From positions 186,001 to 250,000 of the forward strand of contig JADJIB010000004.1 in assembly GCA_016707175.1 (NCBI GenBank): 64,000 bases of DNA. Direction: 5' to 3'. The position numbers and the translations under genes are program-made. Origin of the DNA: Candidatus Phosphoribacter hodrii (lineage in GTDB: Bacteria; Actinomycetota; Actinomycetes; Actinomycetales; Dermatophilaceae). Every line of letters begins with the position of its first letter. Positions within the stretch are counted from its first letter, which is position 1. This document shows, in pieces, positions 42,052 through 49,905 of the stretch. The notes beneath the pieces are model-generated. The model was not told the origin of the DNA and ran no database searches. It was given only the letters and a program-made list of their open reading frames with translations.

Positions 42052-42087
42052 GCGGGCGGCATACCCACGAGGAGGTATGCCGCCCGC
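42052..42087. terminator. Octamer-pair hairpin downstream of hmgA
   Basis: GCGGGCGGCATACC (42052-42065) and GGTATGCCGCCCGC (42074-42087) form a perfect 14-bp stem with an 8-base loop, 22 bases past the hmgA stop. It lacks a T-run but is well placed as a terminator. Confidence 0.7.
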
Positions 42088-42108
42088 GAACCGGCCGTGC
42101 GGGAAGGG

Positions 42109-43293
42109 CTACTCGTTCCAGCTGGAGGGGTAGGCGGGGTCCTCGACGGCGAGGGCGCCCTCGCCCATGAGCAGCGGCGCGAAGGTGTCGACCATGACGG
42201 CCGTCTCGTCGAACGACTCGATGCCGATCGAGCGCTCGTAGGCACCCGGCTGCGGGCCGTGGGCGTGACCCATCGGGTGCAACGAGATCGACCCGGCGGC
42301 GATGCCGGAGCCCCGACGCGCCTCGTAGTCACCCGCGGCGTAGAACATCACCTCGTCGGAGTCGACGTTGGAGTGGTAGTAGGGGACCGGGATCGCCAGC
42401 GGGTGGTAGTCGACCTTGCGCGGGACGAAGTTGCACATGATGACGTTGTGCGCCTCGAAGACCTGGTGGGTCGGCGGCGGCTGGTGGACGCGGCCGGTGA
42501 GGGGCTCGTAGTCGGAGATGTTGAAGGCATAGGGCCACAAGCAGCCGTCCCAGCCGACGACGTCGAACGGGTGATGGGGCTGGACGTGGATGGTGCCGGA
42601 GATGCCGTTGGCGCCTGCGCCGCGGTGCTTGATGTGCACCGGGATGTCGGTCTCCTCGACGACGTAGGGGTCGGTGGGCACCCGCAGATCGCGCTCGCAG
42701 TAGGGCGAGTGCTCAAGCAACTGCCCGAACCGCGAGAGGTAACGCTTCGGCGGCGTGATGTGGCTGTTCACCTCGATGGCGTAGATCCGCACCGGGGCGT
42801 CTCCGGTCGGGACGATTCGGTGGGTCGTCGCGCGGGGAACGATGACGTAGTCGCCTTCCCAGACATCCAGGTCGCCGAAGACCGTCTCGACCCGCGCCGT
42901 GCCGCCGTGCACATAGAGGCACTCGTCGCCAATCGCGTTGCGGTAGTAAGGGGACGGGTCCTTGGCGACGACATACGACAGTCGGACGTCGCCGTTGCCC
43001 AGCAGCAGGCGCCGGCCGTTGACCGCGTCGATGCCGGCCCCGTCACCCGGCAGGCTTTGGGTCTTGAAGTGCCGCGGGATCATCGGGTCGTTGGCGCGCA
43101 ACGTCTGGTCAGGGAGCGTCCACGGGCGGACCTCGCGGATCGCCGCCGGGATGAAGCGGTGGTAGAGCAGCGAGGAGTCCGACGAGAACCCTTCCTCACC
43201 CATGAGCTCCTCGTAGTAGAGCTTCCCCTCGGGGTCCCGGTGCTGCACGTGCCGCTTGTGCGGGATGTTGCCTGCGCTGCGGTAGTAGGCCAT
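42109..43293 (-). CDS. hmgA: Homogentisate 1,2-dioxygenase
   Basis: A 394-residue cupin-fold non-haem iron dioxygenase opening the homogentisate ring to maleylacetoacetate in tyrosine/phenylacetate catabolism. Diagnostic stretches are YYRNAIGDECLYVHGG, DYVIVPRATTHRIVP, VVGWDGCLWPYAFNISDYEP, and the iron-ligand region SLHPMGHAHGPQPGAYERSIG. Length is slightly short of the ~430-440 of proteobacterial enzymes, as usual for the actinobacterial form. The start ATG at 43293 follows CAGGAG-like bases. It is downstream of an FAD monooxygenase on the same strand. Maleylacetoacetate isomerase and fumarylacetoacetase are not in the window. Confidence 0.94.
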   Translation of the reverse strand: MAYYRSAGNIPHKRHVQHRDPEGKLYYEELMGEEGFSSDSSLLYHRFIPAAIREVRPWTLPDQTLRANDPMIPRHFKTQSLPGDGAGIDAVNGRRLLLGNGDVRLSYVVAKDPSPYYRNAIGDECLYVHGGTARVETVFGDLDVWEGDYVIVPRATTHRIVPTGDAPVRIYAIEVNSHITPPKRYLSRFGQLLEHSPYCERDLRVPTDPYVVEETDIPVHIKHRGAGANGISGTIHVQPHHPFDVVGWDGCLWPYAFNISDYEPLTGRVHQPPPTHQVFEAHNVIMCNFVPRKVDYHPLAIPVPYYHSNVDSDEVMFYAAGDYEARRGSGIAAGSISLHPMGHAHGPQPGAYERSIGIESFDETAVMVDTFAPLLMGEGALAVEDPAYPSSWNE

Positions 43294-43383
43294 GTCCTGG
43301 AGTCTCCTTGGTCGGTGCGGGTCGTCGGGTCGGTCAGCGCCAGATGGGCGGGTTGCCAGGTGGGCGGGTCGGCAGTCGGCAGG

Positions 43384-45015
43384 TCACACGGTCGCCGGGG
43401 CGGTCGCACCCACGGCGCGGTATGCCGCGGACGCGGCGTCGGTCGCGCTGGTCGCCACCGCCGCGATGTGGGCATCGGGCCGGAACACCCAGGCCTCGCC
43501 GGGGTGGGCACCCAATGCCTGGGCGACGGAACCGTCAGGGTCGACCTCCGCCAGAGGCAACACGAATGTCTGGCAGCGTAGCCCGGCCATCGCCTCGGCA
43601 ACGGCCTCTGCGTCAAGGTCTGCGCCGACGAGGACCAGCAGGCCGCGGCGGGCCAGCGCCCGGATCCGGACCCGGTCGCCACCGGCCAGAGTGACCTCGA
43701 CGTCCGGGGCGATGACGCCCGGAGCGGCGACCGGGTCCTCGCCCTTGGGCGGGCGTCCGGCGAAGGGGTGTTCGGCCGACGGGGTGGTCAGCGGGGAGTC
43801 GACGTACCAGAACGGCTCGGCCATCCGACCGGAGTTGACCTGGGCCCGCAGGTCGAGGTCGTCAGGGTGCGCTGCCGCGCCCTCGAGGATCTCGCGACGG
43901 CTCGCCCACTCCTGCTCGTTCTGCGGGACGAGGAAGCGCATGGTCGCGGCGGTGACGTCGAGGTTCTCGGCAGCCGCGGCGTGCCGTTCGTCGTGATAGG
44001 TCGAGATGAGCGACGGGTCGGCCCAGCCGTGCATGACGAAGGCGACCTTCCAGGCGGCGTTCTCGGCATCGGGGACACCGGAGTTGAGGCCGCGAGCACC
44101 GAAAGGCGCTACGAGGTGCGCGCCGTCACCGGCCATGAGAAGGCGACCGGCGACCATCTGGTCGACCTGGCGGGCGTGGAAGCGGTAGGCCGACTTCCAG
44201 ACGATCTCGTAGTCGACGTCGCCGACGATCTGACGGATCCGGGTGTCCAGCGCTCCGGAGGCCTCCTCGGAGGCGAGGTCGTAGTTCGGCGGCACCTGCC
44301 AGTCGATCCGATAGGTCGAGTCGGGGCACGGGTGGATCAGGACCTGGCGGCCCGGGTTCCACTCGGGGTCGAAGTAGAAGCGCCGCTCCAACTCCCATCC
44401 CGGCAAGGTGGTGCGGATGTCACAGATGAGGAACTGGTCGTCGAACGTCGTGCCCTCGAAGGTCATCCCCACCATGTCGCGCACGAGGTGACCCTTGTTG
44501 CCGGGCGCCGCGATGACGTAGGCGCCGGTGATCCGCACGGTCTCGGTCGCGCCGTGGGTGCCGACGCGGCATACCACGGTGATGCTGTCGGCGTCCTGCT
44601 CGACGGACTCGACGGTGTGACCCCACTTCTCGGTGATGAGGGGGTTGGCGCGGATCTGCTCGTCGAGCAACTCCTCGGTGCGGTTCTGGCCGATGTTGAC
44701 GAACGGCGGGAAGGGTGAGCGGCCGCGGTCGACGAAGCCTTGGGTGAAGAGCTCCTTGCCCTGGTAGAGCGTGACGGCCCGGGTCCAGGTGACGCCCTCG
44801 GCGGCGATCTGGCGGCCGGCACCGACGTGGTCCCACACGTCGAGCACGTCGCGCTGCTGGCACAGGGCTTTGGACCCGATCGGATCGCGCTCCGGGCGAG
44901 CGTCGAGCATCACGACGGGCACCCCCCAGGCGGCCAGGCACAACGCGGCGGTCTGGCCGACGGGGCCGCAACCGAGGACGATCGCGGGGACGTTCGGGTC
45001 AAGGGAACTGGTCAT
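43384..45015 (-). CDS. FAD-dependent aromatic hydroxylase (PheA/TfdB family)
   Basis: A 543-residue class A flavin monooxygenase. The N-terminal FAD motif is VLGCGPVGQTAALCLAAWGVPVVMLD; the GD motif is LLMAGDGAHLVAPFGARGLNSGVPDAENAAWK; a C-terminal thioredoxin-like domain begins near residue 440. Relatives are 3-(3-hydroxyphenyl)propionate and 3-hydroxyphenylacetate hydroxylases. With homogentisate dioxygenase 90 bases downstream, hydroxylation of a hydroxyphenylacetate to homogentisate is the simplest guess, not shown by sequence. CTGGAGGACACC precedes the ATG. Confidence 0.88.
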   Translation of the reverse strand: MTSSLDPNVPAIVLGCGPVGQTAALCLAAWGVPVVMLDARPERDPIGSKALCQQRDVLDVWDHVGAGRQIAAEGVTWTRAVTLYQGKELFTQGFVDRGRSPFPPFVNIGQNRTEELLDEQIRANPLITEKWGHTVESVEQDADSITVVCRVGTHGATETVRITGAYVIAAPGNKGHLVRDMVGMTFEGTTFDDQFLICDIRTTLPGWELERRFYFDPEWNPGRQVLIHPCPDSTYRIDWQVPPNYDLASEEASGALDTRIRQIVGDVDYEIVWKSAYRFHARQVDQMVAGRLLMAGDGAHLVAPFGARGLNSGVPDAENAAWKVAFVMHGWADPSLISTYHDERHAAAAENLDVTAATMRFLVPQNEQEWASRREILEGAAAHPDDLDLRAQVNSGRMAEPFWYVDSPLTTPSAEHPFAGRPPKGEDPVAAPGVIAPDVEVTLAGGDRVRIRALARRGLLVLVGADLDAEAVAEAMAGLRCQTFVLPLAEVDPDGSVAQALGAHPGEAWVFRPDAHIAAVATSATDAASAAYRAVGATAPATV

Positions 45016-45100
45016 GGTGTCCTCCAGAAGTCACCGAGGCTCGGCTGGCACTCATGGTGAGGCGTTCAACAAGCGCTGAAAAGTTCAAGTTATGTGGGTT

Positions 45101-45118
45101 GTTCCGCAGTTCTGGAAC
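45101..45118. promoter_or_regulatory. Palindromic operator candidate upstream of the hydroxylase
   Basis: GTTCCGCAGTTCTGGAAC: arms GTTCC and GGAAC with inner CAG/CTG pairing. It lies 86 bases upstream of the hydroxylase start in an AT-richer stretch, between that gene and the LysR gene. It may bind the LysR-type protein or another regulator. Confidence 0.45.
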
Positions 45119-45172
45119 GGTTATGCCCGCGCGCCCGGCCAGCCACCGACCCCGCGGACCCGACGACCCCCC

Positions 45173-46099
45173 TTAGCCGGCCTGCGCCGCGTGCCGGGCG
45201 ACCAGTTGCACGAACGCCTGCGCCGCCCGCGACAGCCGGGCATCGCGGGGCCACGCGACGACGATCGGCACCGATGGCAGCAGCGGCTCGAGGACGTCCT
45301 TGGCGATCACCTGTCGGCCTTCGTAACTCACGTCCGTCGCCGTCCGCTGGACAAGCAGCGCCCAGCCCAGCCCCCGCCCGACCAACGCCCGGGCCGTCTC
45401 GAAGTTGCTCGTCCGCAGCGCCACCCGAGGCTCGAATCCGGCGCCGCGGCACATGTCCAGCACGTGCTCACGGCTCGGCGGCGCATCGAGCAGGATCATC
45501 GGGTCCTCGGCGAGGTCGAGCAGCCGCACTCCGTCTTGCTCCGCTAGGCGATGCCCAGCGGCGACATGCACCCGCGGGGCACTGGTCAGCCAGGCGGCGG
45601 TGCTCCAATGCCGGGGCAGGTCGATGTCGTAGGCGATCGTCACGTCGACATCACGCGCGTCCACCGCGGTGCGCAGTCGGTCGAGGGTGTCCTCGCGCAA
45701 CTCGATCCGGGCCGCGGGGTAGCGCCGCCGGAAGGCGTCGAGCAGCGGCGGCAGGACGGTCGGCCCGAGCGTCGTATAGCACCCGACATGCAGCACCCCG
45801 GTGACTTGGCCCGGCTCGCCGCGGACGTCCAGCTCCAGATCGTTGGCCTCGTGCAGCACGACCCGCGCCTTGGCGAGGACCGCCTTTCCGCCCGAGGTCA
45901 GCTCGACGCCCTTGGCCCGATGGCGCACACACAGTTGCGCTCCGAGGGCCCGCTCCAGGTCGCCGAGTGAGGCCCGGACGGCAGAGGGGGACAACTGCAG
46001 TCGAACGGCCGCCGCGGCAATGGTCCCCGTGTCGGCGACGGCGACGAACGCGGCCAGTTGCTGCAGGGTGTATGCCGGCACGCCGGTGGCCTTGGCCAT
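45173..46099 (-). CDS. LysR-family transcriptional regulator
   Basis: A 308-residue regulator. The N-terminal winged HTH is YTLQQLAAFVAVADTGTIAAAAVRLQLSPSAVRASLGDLERALGAQL; the remainder is a type 2 periplasmic-binding fold for the effector (e.g. GVLHVGCYTTLGPTVLPPLLDAF). It is in the same orientation as, and directly upstream of, the hydroxylase-hmgA pair, unlike the divergent layout usual for LysR proteins. It probably regulates that pathway with an aromatic effector, which is inference from position. Confidence 0.88.
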   Translation of the reverse strand: MAKATGVPAYTLQQLAAFVAVADTGTIAAAAVRLQLSPSAVRASLGDLERALGAQLCVRHRAKGVELTSGGKAVLAKARVVLHEANDLELDVRGEPGQVTGVLHVGCYTTLGPTVLPPLLDAFRRRYPAARIELREDTLDRLRTAVDARDVDVTIAYDIDLPRHWSTAAWLTSAPRVHVAAGHRLAEQDGVRLLDLAEDPMILLDAPPSREHVLDMCRGAGFEPRVALRTSNFETARALVGRGLGWALLVQRTATDVSYEGRQVIAKDVLEPLLPSVPIVVAWPRDARLSRAAQAFVQLVARHAAQAG

Positions 46100-46141
46100 G
46101 GCGGCACTCTAGCGACTGCTCCCGCCCCTAGGCTCGCGTCA

Positions 46142-47002
46142 ATGCGCATCGACCTGCACGCCCACACGACGTGTTCGGACGGGACCCAGTCACCGACCGA
46201 GCTCGTCGCGGCTGCCCGCGCCGCCGCCCTGGACGTCGTGGCCATCACCGACCACGACACGCTGACGGGCTGGGCCGAGGCGGGAGCCGCCGCGATCGAG
46301 CACGGCATCGCGCTCGTCCCCGGCGTGGAGATCTCCTGCGAGCGCGGGGGCCGGTCGGTCCACCTCCTCGGCTACCTCGTCGACCCGGCATACGACCCGC
46401 TCGCGGCCGAGCTCGCCAAGGCGCGCGACTCCCGCGTCACCCGGCTGGAACGCATGGTCGCGCTGTTGGCCGCGGACGGTATACCCCTGACGTATGCCGC
46501 GGTGCTCGCCCAAGTGCCGCCGGGCGCCACCCCGGGGCGTCCTCACATCGCCGACGCCCTCGTGGCCGCGGGGGTCGTCGCGTCACGGGACGAGGCGTTC
46601 GAGCGGTGGCTGCACGACGACAGTCCCTATTACGTCCACCACTACGCGCCCGACCCCCTGCGGGCCGTCGAGCTCGTCCGGGCCGCCGGGGGAGTCGCGG
46701 TGCTGGCTCACCCCTTCGCGGCGACGCGGGGCGCCGTCATCCTCGCGGACGAGGTGATCTCGCACTTGGCTGACGCTGGGCTCGGTGGCATCGAGGCCGA
46801 CCACCCCGACCACGACGAGGCGGCGCGGGCCCGCGCCCGCGCGCTCGCAACCCGGTTGGGGCTGTTCGTCACCGGATCGAGCGACTACCACGGCTCCGGC
46901 AAGACCACCCGGCTCGGTGACAACCTCACCGATCCGGCCGTCCTCGCCGCGCTCGAACGCGCCGGGTCCGGCTCGGCGATCATCCGCCCGGCAAGCCACT
47001 GA
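46142..47002 (+). CDS. PHP-domain phosphoesterase (TrpH/YciV-like)
   Basis: A 286-residue metallophosphoesterase with the four PHP motifs: IDLHAHTTCSDG, AITDHDTLTG, LVPGVEISCE, and the C-terminal ADHPDHDE with VTGSSDYHGSGK. The family includes 5'-3' exonucleases/3',5'-nucleoside bisphosphate phosphatases. The metal-ligand His and Asp residues all appear present. The ATG at 46142 is the correct start; the frame upstream to 46058 overlaps the LysR promoter. It stands just before the RecB-like nuclease gene, 17 bases away. Confidence 0.9.
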   Translation: MRIDLHAHTTCSDGTQSPTELVAAARAAALDVVAITDHDTLTGWAEAGAAAIEHGIALVPGVEISCERGGRSVHLLGYLVDPAYDPLAAELAKARDSRVTRLERMVALLAADGIPLTYAAVLAQVPPGATPGRPHIADALVAAGVVASRDEAFERWLHDDSPYYVHHYAPDPLRAVELVRAAGGVAVLAHPFAATRGAVILADEVISHLADAGLGGIEADHPDHDEAARARARALATRLGLFVTGSSDYHGSGKTTRLGDNLTDPAVLAALERAGSGSAIIRPASH

Positions 47003-47019
47003 CACCCCGACCGGCTAGC

Positions 47020-48015
47020 GTGGCCAGCGTGTCGGACGCGCAACCACGGGCCGGGCAGGCCACCCAGGGCGAGTTCGCCGGCATGCCCACCCCGCTGTAT
47101 GCCGCCAGCCCGTCCCGCCTGCTCGCCTGGCTGGACTGCCCGCGGCGCTACCGCTTCCAATACCTCGACAAGCCCCGCCCCGCGGTCCGCCCGCCGCGGG
47201 CCCACACCTCGATCGGCGTGGCGGCCCACAACGCCCTGCGCGACTGGTGGGACCAGTCCGACCGGACACCCGAGGCCGGCGCCAGGCTGGTTCGCGAGAG
47301 CTGGGTCGACCTCGGCTTCCGTGACGCCGCCCAGAGCGCGACCTGGCGGGAACGCACTCAGGGCGAGGTCACGGCATACCTCTCGGGGGTGGACCCGCGC
47401 CGCACCCCGGTGGGGATCGAGCGCACGGCCGCCTTCAAGACCGACGCGCTGGCGTTCTTTGGTCGGATCGACCGGCTCGATGACCGCGACGGCGAGTTGG
47501 TCGTCGTCGACTACAAGACCGGCCGACGCCCGCTCTCCGAGGAGGACGCGCGCACGTCGCTCCCGCTCGCGTTGTATGCCGCGGCCGTCTGGCGGATGTT
47601 CCGCCGCCGCTGCGTCCGGGTCGAGTTGCACCACGTGCCGACGGGAAAGGTCGCGGCCTACGAGCACTCGGACGAGTCCCTCGTGCGCAAGGTGCGCGAA
47701 GCCGAATCGATCGCTGCAGACCTGCGACGGGTCGACGCCGTGTATGCCGTCGACGGCACCGATGCGGCGTGCTTCCCGCCACGGCGCTCGCCGTTGTGTC
47801 AGTGGTGCGACTACCGTGCCCATTGTCGGGAAGGGCAGCAGGCCGGTCCCGAGAAGTCGTCCTGGGCCGCACTGGAGGAGAGCACGGATGACCGCGTCAC
47901 CGACGAAGCGCACTTCGGCGGCACAGGGGAGGTCGACCTCGTCGTCGGCGTCCGGGAGCCCACAGGTCCAGCGTCGGACGGGCCGCAGCGCCCGGACGGG
48001 CCGATCGGCGGTTGA
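47020..48015 (+). CDS. PD-(D/E)XK RecB-like nuclease with Fe-S cysteines
   Basis: A 331-residue nuclease of the PDDEXK_1/Cas4-AddB-like type. The N-terminal Cys in WLDCPRRYRFQY and the C-terminal triad in SPLCQWCDYRAHC form the four-cysteine Fe-S arrangement. Catalytic residues are the His in VAAHNAL, Asp in FGRIDRLDD, and Glu-x-Lys-like VVVDYKTGR with Asp/Lys. It is likely a DNA exonuclease of repair; no cas genes are near, so it is not a CRISPR Cas4. The disordered tail after residue ~275 overlaps the start of the ParA gene. GTG 47020 or 47029 may be the start. Confidence 0.87.
   Translation: MASVSDAQPRAGQATQGEFAGMPTPLYAASPSRLLAWLDCPRRYRFQYLDKPRPAVRPPRAHTSIGVAAHNALRDWWDQSDRTPEAGARLVRESWVDLGFRDAAQSATWRERTQGEVTAYLSGVDPRRTPVGIERTAAFKTDALAFFGRIDRLDDRDGELVVVDYKTGRRPLSEEDARTSLPLALYAAAVWRMFRRRCVRVELHHVPTGKVAAYEHSDESLVRKVREAESIAADLRRVDAVYAVDGTDAACFPPRRSPLCQWCDYRAHCREGQQAGPEKSSWAALEESTDDRVTDEAHFGGTGEVDLVVGVREPTGPASDGPQRPDGPIGG
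47874..47880 (+). promoter_or_regulatory. Ribosome binding site deciding the ParA start
   Basis: GGAGGAG sits seven bases before ATG 47888, inside the preceding nuclease gene. It favours this upstream start over GTG 48035, which has no such site. Confidence 0.6.
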
Positions 48016-48793
48016 GGCCCGCACCGGGCCGTTCGTGCTCGCCGTCGCCAACCAGAAGGGTGGCGTGGCCAAGACGACGACCGTCGCGAGCCTGGGTGCG
48101 GCGTTCGCGGAGATGGGCAAGCGGGTGTTGCTCATCGACCTTGACGCGCAGGCCTGCCTCACCTTCTCCCTCGGGGTGGACCCCGACACCGTGGCCGTCT
48201 CCATCAACGAGGTGCTCATCGGTCAGGCAGGCATCCGCGAGGCCATCGTCGAGTGCGCCGACGGCGTCCACCTCGTGCCGTCGGTCATCGACCTGGCCGG
48301 GGCAGAGGCCCAACTGCTCGGTCGTCCCGGGCGGGAGTTCGTGTTGCGCACGATCCTGGAAGATGTGGCGGAGGACTACGACATCGTCCTGTTGGACTGC
48401 TCGCCGAGCCTGGGGGTGCTCACCCTCGCCGCGTTGACGGCGGCCCAGGGCCTGCTCATCCCCATGCCGTGCGAGATGCTCAGCCACCGAGGGGTCGGCC
48501 AATTGCTCGACACGGTGCGTGACGTCACCCGGCTGCTCAACCCCAAGCTCGAGGTCATCGGGGTCCTGCCGACGCTGTTCGACGGGCGCTCGGCGCACTC
48601 CCAGGCGGTGCTCGCCGATGTCGGGCAGCGCTACGGTCTGCCGGTCATCGAGCCGCCGATCCCCAAGACGATCCGGTTCGCCGAGGCCCCGGCCGTGGGG
48701 CGCTCGATCCTCACGACCTCCAAGTCGTCCAAGGGCGCCCGCGCCTATCGGGCGGCCGCGAAGTCCCTTGCTGGCCGAATCTGGGGCGCCTGA
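47888..48793 (+). CDS. ParA-family ATPase (orphan)
   Basis: A 301-residue ParA/Soj-like ATPase. The deviant Walker A is VANQKGGVAKTTTVASL (note Val-Ala instead of Val-Gly), followed by LLIDLDAQACLTFSLG and the Walker B-like YDIVLLDCSPSLGVLTL. No ParB gene or parS-like site is close, and it sits next to a nuclease rather than gidB, so it is not the chromosome-partition ParA; such orphan ATPases position other cargo. With the ATG at 47888, the first ~50 residues are Ser/Arg-rich and overlap the nuclease tail by 128 bases; GTG 48035 would give a shorter classical start. Confidence 0.87.
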   Translation: MTASPTKRTSAAQGRSTSSSASGSPQVQRRTGRSARTGRSAVEARTGPFVLAVANQKGGVAKTTTVASLGAAFAEMGKRVLLIDLDAQACLTFSLGVDPDTVAVSINEVLIGQAGIREAIVECADGVHLVPSVIDLAGAEAQLLGRPGREFVLRTILEDVAEDYDIVLLDCSPSLGVLTLAALTAAQGLLIPMPCEMLSHRGVGQLLDTVRDVTRLLNPKLEVIGVLPTLFDGRSAHSQAVLADVGQRYGLPVIEPPIPKTIRFAEAPAVGRSILTTSKSSKGARAYRAAAKSLAGRIWGA

Positions 48794-48807
48794 GTCACGG
48801 CGCGGCG

Positions 48808-49209
48808 TCAGTAGTGCTCGAGGGCGAGCCGGGCCAGCCCGCCCAGAACGGCAGCCCAGAGCAGGCTGGTGAAGCTGCCGATGATGAACCGCTCGGCAGC
48901 CCCGTCGGTCGTGCCGCGCAACTCGGCGAATCGGCCCAAGCCTTTGAGGGCGATGACGCCCACGAGGGCCTCGGGCCAGCCGGCCAGAATCCCGAGGAAG
49001 ACGGCCGTGCGCTCAAGCAGGCCGATCGTCTGCCCACCGCGCAACACGACCGCGGCGGCGGAGATGCCAGCCACCGTCTGCCCAGGGGTTGCACCGGAGC
49101 GGCGCTCGACATGGGCAAAGACCCAGCCGGTGAGCGGGCTGCCGCCGAAGATCGCCAGCACGGCAGCCAGCAGGATGGCGCCGCCGAGCAGCGCTTGGGT
49201 CACGGTCAC
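48808..49209 (-). CDS. Small hydrophobic membrane protein coupled to SatD
   Basis: A 133-residue protein with about three to four hydrophobic helices (ALLGGAILLAAVLAIFGGSPLTGWVF, AVFLGILAGWPEALVGVIALKGLGRF, FIIGSFTSLLWAAVLGGLARLAL). I do not recognise a named family; partners of SatD-like regulators are often small membrane proteins of this size. Its start overlaps the SatD-like stop by four bases, so they are co-translated. It is convergent with parA. Confidence 0.78.
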   Translation of the reverse strand: MTVTQALLGGAILLAAVLAIFGGSPLTGWVFAHVERRSGATPGQTVAGISAAAVVLRGGQTIGLLERTAVFLGILAGWPEALVGVIALKGLGRFAELRGTTDGAAERFIIGSFTSLLWAAVLGGLARLALEHY

Positions 49210-49847
49210 GGGTCAGTTCTACCGTCTGCCACCGACAGCAGGTGCTGGACGAGCTCGACGGCGCCGACCTGCTCGCTCCACCCGGAGCGCCGGACCCGCT
49301 GGCTGACCGCTGACGGGCTGACCCCCAAGCGGGCCGCCGCCTCCTTCTGGGTCAACCCGTCGGCCAAGAGGTCGGTCACCTCCCAGCCTTCGGCCGTCCG
49401 CCCGCGCAGCAGGCGCGCGAGGAGCAAGAGGGCTGACTCGGCATATCGGGTATGCCGCTCGCGCACCGCCCGTAGGTGAGGGTCCAGCTCCGGCGTCGCA
49501 CCGAGGCGGACGGCCAGTTGGCCGGTCGCGGGGTGGGCTGCCGAAATCGCGGCTCGGGCGGCGATGAAGGCGGGCCCGCGGCCGGCTCGCGGCGACGCCG
49601 GCAGGGGCAGGTCGACCGGGCCGATGCCGATGCCGAGACGCCAACGATCGGCACGGATCAGGCTCGTGACGATGTCGAGCAGGTCGGCGGGATCATCGGT
49701 GACTCCCTGGATCTCGTCGCCGGCCGTGCGCTCGAAAGGGTTGGCTGCTCGCGGGCGTACCCCCGCGAGCAGGGTCAGCGCCTCAGGGACGCGGTCGGCC
49801 TCGCGGCGACTGTCCACCTGGTCTGCTGTGACGACGAACATGTCCAT
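49206..49847 (-). CDS. SatD-family protein with C-terminal HTH
   Basis: A 213-residue protein. The N-terminal part matches SatD-like proteins: VVTADQVDSRREAD, FERTAGDEIQGV, RLGIGIGPVDLPL and GPAFIAARAAI. A C-terminal HTH (GLTQKEAAARLGVSPSAVSQRVRRSG) indicates DNA binding. SatD function is poorly known. A perfect 10-bp inverted repeat overlaps its start codon, strongly suggesting autoregulation. It heads a two-gene unit with the small membrane protein. Confidence 0.82.
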   Translation of the reverse strand: MDMFVVTADQVDSRREADRVPEALTLLAGVRPRAANPFERTAGDEIQGVTDDPADLLDIVTSLIRADRWRLGIGIGPVDLPLPASPRAGRGPAFIAARAAISAAHPATGQLAVRLGATPELDPHLRAVRERHTRYAESALLLLARLLRGRTAEGWEVTDLLADGLTQKEAAARLGVSPSAVSQRVRRSGWSEQVGAVELVQHLLSVADGRTDP

Positions 49848-49871
49848 CCTTCATTCCGATAAATGAAGGAT
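49846..49871. promoter_or_regulatory. Perfect palindromic operator at the SatD start
   Basis: ATCCTTCATT (49846-49855) and AATGAAGGAT (49862-49871) with a six-base spacer. It overlaps the start codon of the SatD-like gene. A protein bound here would block initiation, so it is probably an operator for the gene's own product. Confidence 0.65.
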
Positions 49872-49876
49872 AACAA

Positions 49877-49896
49877 CTTCACTCGCTGGTGTGAAG
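49877..49896 (-). terminator. Terminator of the aquaporin gene
   Basis: On the minus strand, CTTCAC-N8-GTGAAG is followed by TTGTTAT, nine bases after the aquaporin stop. A short stem with a modest T-run; plausible rho-independent terminator. Confidence 0.5.
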
Positions 49897-49905
49897 CCTC
49901 TTGCC

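Noticed and set aside
47020..48015. CRISPR Cas4
   Set aside because: The Fe-S cysteines and PD-(D/E)XK core are shared with RecB/AddB-like repair nucleases and no other cas gene or array is present.
47888..48793. Chromosomal parA near the origin
   Set aside because: No parB, parS-like sites, gidB or rnpA nearby; an orphan ParA-like ATPase fits better.
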